Assembly: GCA_038209965.1 (NCBI GenBank)
Contig: JBBQXF010000074.1
Location: forward strand, 1-23,046
DNA: 23,046 nucleotides
Reading direction: 5' to 3'
From: JALONO01 sp038209965
GTDB taxonomy: Bacteria > Bacteroidota > Bacteroidia > Cytophagales > Thermoflexibacteraceae
In this document: in pieces, positions 22,939-23,046 of the stretch
Numbering within the stretch: position 1 is the stretch's first letter
How the letters are laid out: each line of letters starts with the position of its first letter
The notes under the pieces: generated by a model
What the model saw: the letters and a program-made list of their open reading frames with translations, nothing else
What the model was told of the DNA's origin: nothing
Databases searched by the model: none
Made by a program: the position numbers and the translations under genes

Positions 22939-23025
22939 TGATAATCAATTAGTTATAAAATTTAAAGTTTGCTTAAACGGGTACGCAAATTAACTTAAAT
23001 TACTGATAATCAAATAATTATAGAA
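22939..23025. repeat. AT-rich direct repeat at right edge
   Basis: TGATAATCAATTAGTTATA (starting 22939) recurs as TGATAATCAAATAATTATA (starting 23004). Over 22 bases 19 match, with a 65-bp period. It lies in an AT-rich stretch upstream of the DUF4440 gene that continues to the window edge, with no gene seen in 22895-23046. Confidence 0.55.
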
Positions 23026-23046
23026 ATAAGTAATTTATTTAAAATC

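Overview
The window looks like chromosome of a Bacteroidota bacterium, probably Cytophagales-like; the order is uncertain. Supporting signs are a CarboxypepD_reg-like domain with a SusC-type motif, two DUF2911 proteins, a DUF4139 protein, a TPR-sensor histidine kinase, patatin fused to an outer-membrane barrel, Bacteroidota-type -7 boxes (TAnnTTTG) and few Shine-Dalgarno sites. I saw no rRNA, tRNA, CRISPR array, complete insertion sequence or phage module. Seventeen protein genes are supported. One is cut by the left edge and one is broken by two frameshifts.

Left part (1-7285): a truncated SPFH/band-7 protein and a MuiA-like DUF4140/DUF4139 protein lie on the minus strand. A MarR-family regulator is divergent from the latter. 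It converges on a TPR histidine kinase whose stop codon overlaps its own. Next come an unrecognised 306-residue protein in an AT-richer stretch and, on the plus strand, an unrecognised 187-residue protein. A near-identical palindrome lies upstream of both the MarR gene and the 187-residue gene, which suggests a shared operator.

Middle (7286-14515): a 250-bp array of small palindromes, including a 73-bp tandem duplication, precedes a FadN-type 3-hydroxyacyl-CoA dehydrogenase/enoyl-CoA hydratase. That gene ends at a perfect 25-bp hairpin shared with the convergent patatin-barrel gene. Upstream of patatin on the minus strand are a DUF2911-TPR protein, which has its own intrinsic terminator, and a DCC-family thiol-disulfide oxidoreductase with membrane segments.

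Right part (14516-23046): a di-haem cytochrome c peroxidase lipoprotein is followed after 17 bp by a DUF885 protein that has lost the family's metal-binding motif. A small two-TM protein is convergent to this pair. An outer-membrane beta-barrel gene overlaps a lipoprotein gene by ATGA. A second DUF2911 protein, predicted to be a lipoprotein, is on the minus strand. Last is a DUF4440/SnoaL-like gene whose intact 144-residue product is restored only by two -1 shifts, both at seven-A tracts.

The recurring theme is cell-envelope biology (signal peptides, lipoproteins, barrels, membrane proteins) around one beta-oxidation enzyme. I see no defence island or biosynthetic cluster. The strongest leads are the doubly slippage-dependent DUF4440 gene, the palindrome array before fadN, the shared MarR-type palindrome and the inactive-looking DUF885 protein paired with a peroxidase.
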